This document shows positions 6,627 through 8,479 of a stretch of 8,479 nucleotides of DNA, piece by piece. Each line of letters starts with the position of its first letter. Within the stretch, counting starts at the first letter, position 1. The stretch comes from Candidatus Zixiibacteriota bacterium (GTDB lineage: Bacteria; Zixibacteria; MSB-5A5; JAABVY01; JAHJOQ01), in the NCBI GenBank assembly GCA_024275215.1, contig JAJRZO010000412.1:1-8479 (forward strand), written 5' to 3'. The notes below the pieces were generated by a model. The model was not told where the DNA came from. It did no database searches and saw nothing but the letters and a program-made list of their open reading frames with translations. The position numbers were made by a program, and so were the translations under genes.

Positions 6627-7850
6627 ATGTCACGTCCCGGAGTATGGGCAATTATTATTCTCGTCGCGACATCTCTGACAACGATGCTGAAAGCAGACGA
6701 ACTTTATGTAATCAATGGTACGGCTGAGACGCTGAGCATGGTCGATCTCGAAACCGATCTTGTCTCGAATGATATTCTGACTCTCGGACTGTGGCCGAAT
6801 GATATTCTGATTGTGCGCGACACGGCGTATATTGTCAACTCAGGCACATCGGATATTTTTATGTACGATCTTATCGATAAGCAGGTCGTGCGGGAGATAT
6901 ATCTGGGTGCTGACAGAAATCCATGGAAAATGGCGCAGATTGCGCCTGATACATTTCTTGTGACAAACTGGCTGACCAACACAATCGCGAAATTTACTTC
7001 GACAGGCGTGATCATCGATGAATCACCGATTAGCGGAGCGAACCCACAGGGAATCATTGTGCGAGGTGACACAAGTTTCATAACGACCGTATCGTTCGTA
7101 TGGCAGGATACAAGCTACGATCATGGTTTCGTGGCTGCATGGGACAACAGGGGAGACTCTGTGCTGGCACCGATTCAGGTTGGCGAGAATCCAGGCGATT
7201 TGACATTCGGACCGAACGACGAACTTTATGTCGTTTGCACTGGTGAGTACGACGGCACCGGTTCTGTGTATGTTCTCGATCCGAATCAGATGGTCGTGCT
7301 CGATTCGATTTTAATCGGCGGTGATCCGACTGATATTGAGATTCTGCCGGACAACACAGGGTTCCTCGCTGCAGGCGAAGGCTGGTGGCCTCCCGGAAGT
7401 CCGGGGCATGTGCTGACATTCGATGCAGGATCACATGCAATCCTGCGAGGTTCATCGAACCCGATACTGACAGACGGTGGTGTGATGTCGGTAACGATAG
7501 CGTCGGACTCGACAGTCTTTTCACTGAACTTTGCCGATGATACAGTGACGGAATTAGACAGTGCCGGAACAATTATCAGGACATTCCTCGTTGGTGATGG
7601 CGCACAAGTCGCAGCAGTTCGACACACGCAACAGCAGTGTGAATATGCTCGCGGCGACGCCGATGGGTCTGGTGGTATCGACATTGATGATGTAGTCTAT
7701 TTGATCAACTACATTTTCGGCGGCGGCGATGCGCCGGTATGCGATGGGCTGTCCGGCGATGTCGATTGCAGCGATGCTATAGACATCGATGATGTTGTGT
7801 ATTTGATAGAATATATATTCGGAGGCGGTCCCGCGCCATGCGATTATTGA
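6627..7850 (+). CDS. Secreted seven-bladed beta-propeller with C-terminal dockerin (BtuG-like)
   Basis: This 407-residue protein has a signal peptide (1-23, hydrophobic core VWAIIILVATSLTTML, likely cut after LKA). It has no lipobox cysteine. Residues 24-335 are a YVTN/YncE-type propeller. Seven recurring turn motifs mark the blades: GLWPNDI (54), GADRNPWKMA (94), GANPQGI (137), GENPGDL (186), GGDPTDI (231), TDGGVMSV (282) and GDGAQVAA (323). Residues 338-407 form a type I dockerin with two calcium-loop/helix repeats, starting at G343 and G377 (DxDxS..IDIDDVVYLI). The gene directly follows the receptor, under the same cobalamin riboswitch. In Bacteroides, BtuG is a surface seven-bladed propeller that captures B12 for BtuB, so an analogous role is inferred. 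Actual homology to BtuG, as opposed to the same fold and context, is not shown. The function of the dockerin is unknown; it could bind a cohesin for surface retention. Confidence 0.85.
   Translation: MSRPGVWAIIILVATSLTTMLKADELYVINGTAETLSMVDLETDLVSNDILTLGLWPNDILIVRDTAYIVNSGTSDIFMYDLIDKQVVREIYLGADRNPWKMAQIAPDTFLVTNWLTNTIAKFTSTGVIIDESPISGANPQGIIVRGDTSFITTVSFVWQDTSYDHGFVAAWDNRGDSVLAPIQVGENPGDLTFGPNDELYVVCTGEYDGTGSVYVLDPNQMVVLDSILIGGDPTDIEILPDNTGFLAAGEGWWPPGSPGHVLTFDAGSHAILRGSSNPILTDGGVMSVTIASDSTVFSLNFADDTVTELDSAGTIIRTFLVGDGAQVAAVRHTQQQCEYARGDADGSGGIDIDDVVYLINYIFGGGDAPVCDGLSGDVDCSDAIDIDDVVYLIEYIFGGGPAPCDY
7653..7847 (+). repeat. Tandem dockerin repeat (two units, 102-nt period)
   Basis: Two coding units begin at 7653 and 7755. 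Each encodes G-D-x-D-x-S-x-x-I-D-I-D-D-V-V-Y-L-I followed by a helix and FGGG. Each keeps the calcium ligands at loop positions 1, 3, 5 and 12 (D, D, S, D). The units are still similar at DNA level (GATGATGT.GT.TATTTGAT), pointing to an internal duplication. C338, C372, C381 and C405 are available for disulphides in the exported protein. Confidence 0.85.
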
Positions 7851-7866
7851 TTTGCTGAATTTGAAA

Positions 7867-8479
7867 TCAGGATTCGTCTATAATGGAATCACCGGGGTCT
7901 GCTGTCGGTAACATGATTGTGAATGTTGTGCCGCCCGAATCGTTTTGCTTAAAGAATACTCTGCCGGAGTGAGCATCGATGATCTTCTTCGCCGCGAGAA
8001 GACCGTAGCCTTCACCTGTCTGTTTCATCGAGACTCGGTTTTTGAATAATTCTGATCGTATCTGTTGGGGGATGCCGCGCCCATTGTCTGAAACTGAGAT
8101 CAACACATGGCTCCCATCTTCTGAAAGACAGGTTGTCACTGTCACAGTGGGGTTTTCTGCGCCTGATGCTGAAACTTCATCAGCAGCATTGTGAATCAGA
8201 TTACCGAATGCCTGTTTCAGTTTACCGATGTCGCCGCGAATGGGGGGAAGGTCATCGCCGAGATTCAATTCGACATGTACGCCATCAAATCTGTTTTGCG
8301 GAGTGAAAAACTCAATCAGGCTTTGTATGTGTGCGTTTATATTCGAAAAAACTGATTCACCCTGTGACTTGCCATAGTCTGAAAGTTTCTCAGACATTGA
8401 GCTGATTTTTTCCAGAGTCTGTCTCATCAGATCAATTTTCTTCAGAGTTACGCCACAATTCTTTTTCTCGCAGAATATC
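7867..8479 (-). CDS. Sensor histidine kinase, C-terminal part (5' end outside the window)
   Basis: The reading frame is open from the window edge at 8479 to TGA at 7867-7869, so this is the last 200 or so residues of a longer protein. The internal ATG at 8427 is not the likely start, since the frame continues upstream without a stop. It contains a HATPase domain: N box (QAFGNLIHNAADEV), G1 box (DNGRGIP), F region (ELFKNRVSMKQT) and G2 box (GEGYGLLAAKKIIDAHSG). The preceding helix (RQTLEKISSMSEKLSDYGK) looks like the dimerisation/phosphoacceptor helix region. The H-box histidine and any sensor domain lie off the window. It would phosphorylate a response regulator not seen here. It is convergent with the propeller gene, 16 bp apart, and shows no visible functional link to it. 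Confidence 0.93.
   Translation of the reverse strand, partial: IFCEKKNCGVTLKKIDLMRQTLEKISSMSEKLSDYGKSQGESVFSNINAHIQSLIEFFTPQNRFDGVHVELNLGDDLPPIRGDIGKLKQAFGNLIHNAADEVSASGAENPTVTVTTCLSEDGSHVLISVSDNGRGIPQQIRSELFKNRVSMKQTGEGYGLLAAKKIIDAHSGRVFFKQNDSGGTTFTIMLPTADPGDSIIDES

Noticed and set aside
7078..7684. Minus-strand frames of 164 and 132 codons opposite the propeller gene
   Set aside because: They are antisense to clear propeller and dockerin repeats and show no domain of their own.
1..8479. CRISPR arrays, insertion sequences, integrase or attachment sites
   Set aside because: No regularly spaced repeats, transposase or integrase frames, or flanking duplications were seen.

Overview
This window looks like chromosomal DNA from a Gram-negative (outer-membrane-bearing) bacterium, probably of the FCB group. 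The secreted protein with a C-terminal GDxDxSG..IDIDDVVYLI dockerin pair resembles proteins common in candidate division Zixibacteria and related lineages. That assignment is an inference from style, not a search result. The genes are tightly packed, with overlapping start and stop codons and frequent non-ATG starts.

Layout. Positions 1-326 hold no convincing protein gene. They contain a strongly self-complementary stretch (62-151), a terminator-like hairpin (174-202) and a candidate promoter. Positions 327-3993 form a three-gene, translationally coupled operon: a DUF512 radical-SAM/PDZ protein of unknown reaction, the ribosome-assembly GTPase Der, and the 23S rRNA/tRNA m2A methyltransferase RlmN. 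A large palindrome with a third repeated arm (4007-4057) follows.

Positions 4133-7850 are the most interesting part. A sigma70-like promoter starts a transcript almost exactly at a cobalamin riboswitch (4175-4336). The riboswitch is followed by a hairpin hiding a Shine-Dalgarno sequence in front of a 14-codon upstream ORF. Next come a TonB-dependent outer-membrane receptor (BtuB-like by context) and a secreted seven-bladed beta-propeller ending in a dockerin. The architecture recalls the Bacteroides BtuB-BtuG pair, in which a surface propeller captures vitamin B12 for the receptor. Here the propeller has no lipobox and carries a dockerin instead, which suggests a different means of cell-surface attachment. 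From 7867 to the window end, on the minus strand, lies the C-terminal part of a sensor histidine kinase whose 5' end is outside the window.

How the genes work together: the first operon serves large-subunit ribosome biogenesis and modification. The second appears to be a self-contained B12-repressed uptake module (outer-membrane part only; no TonB, BtuF or BtuCD is present here). The kinase is convergent and has no visible functional link.
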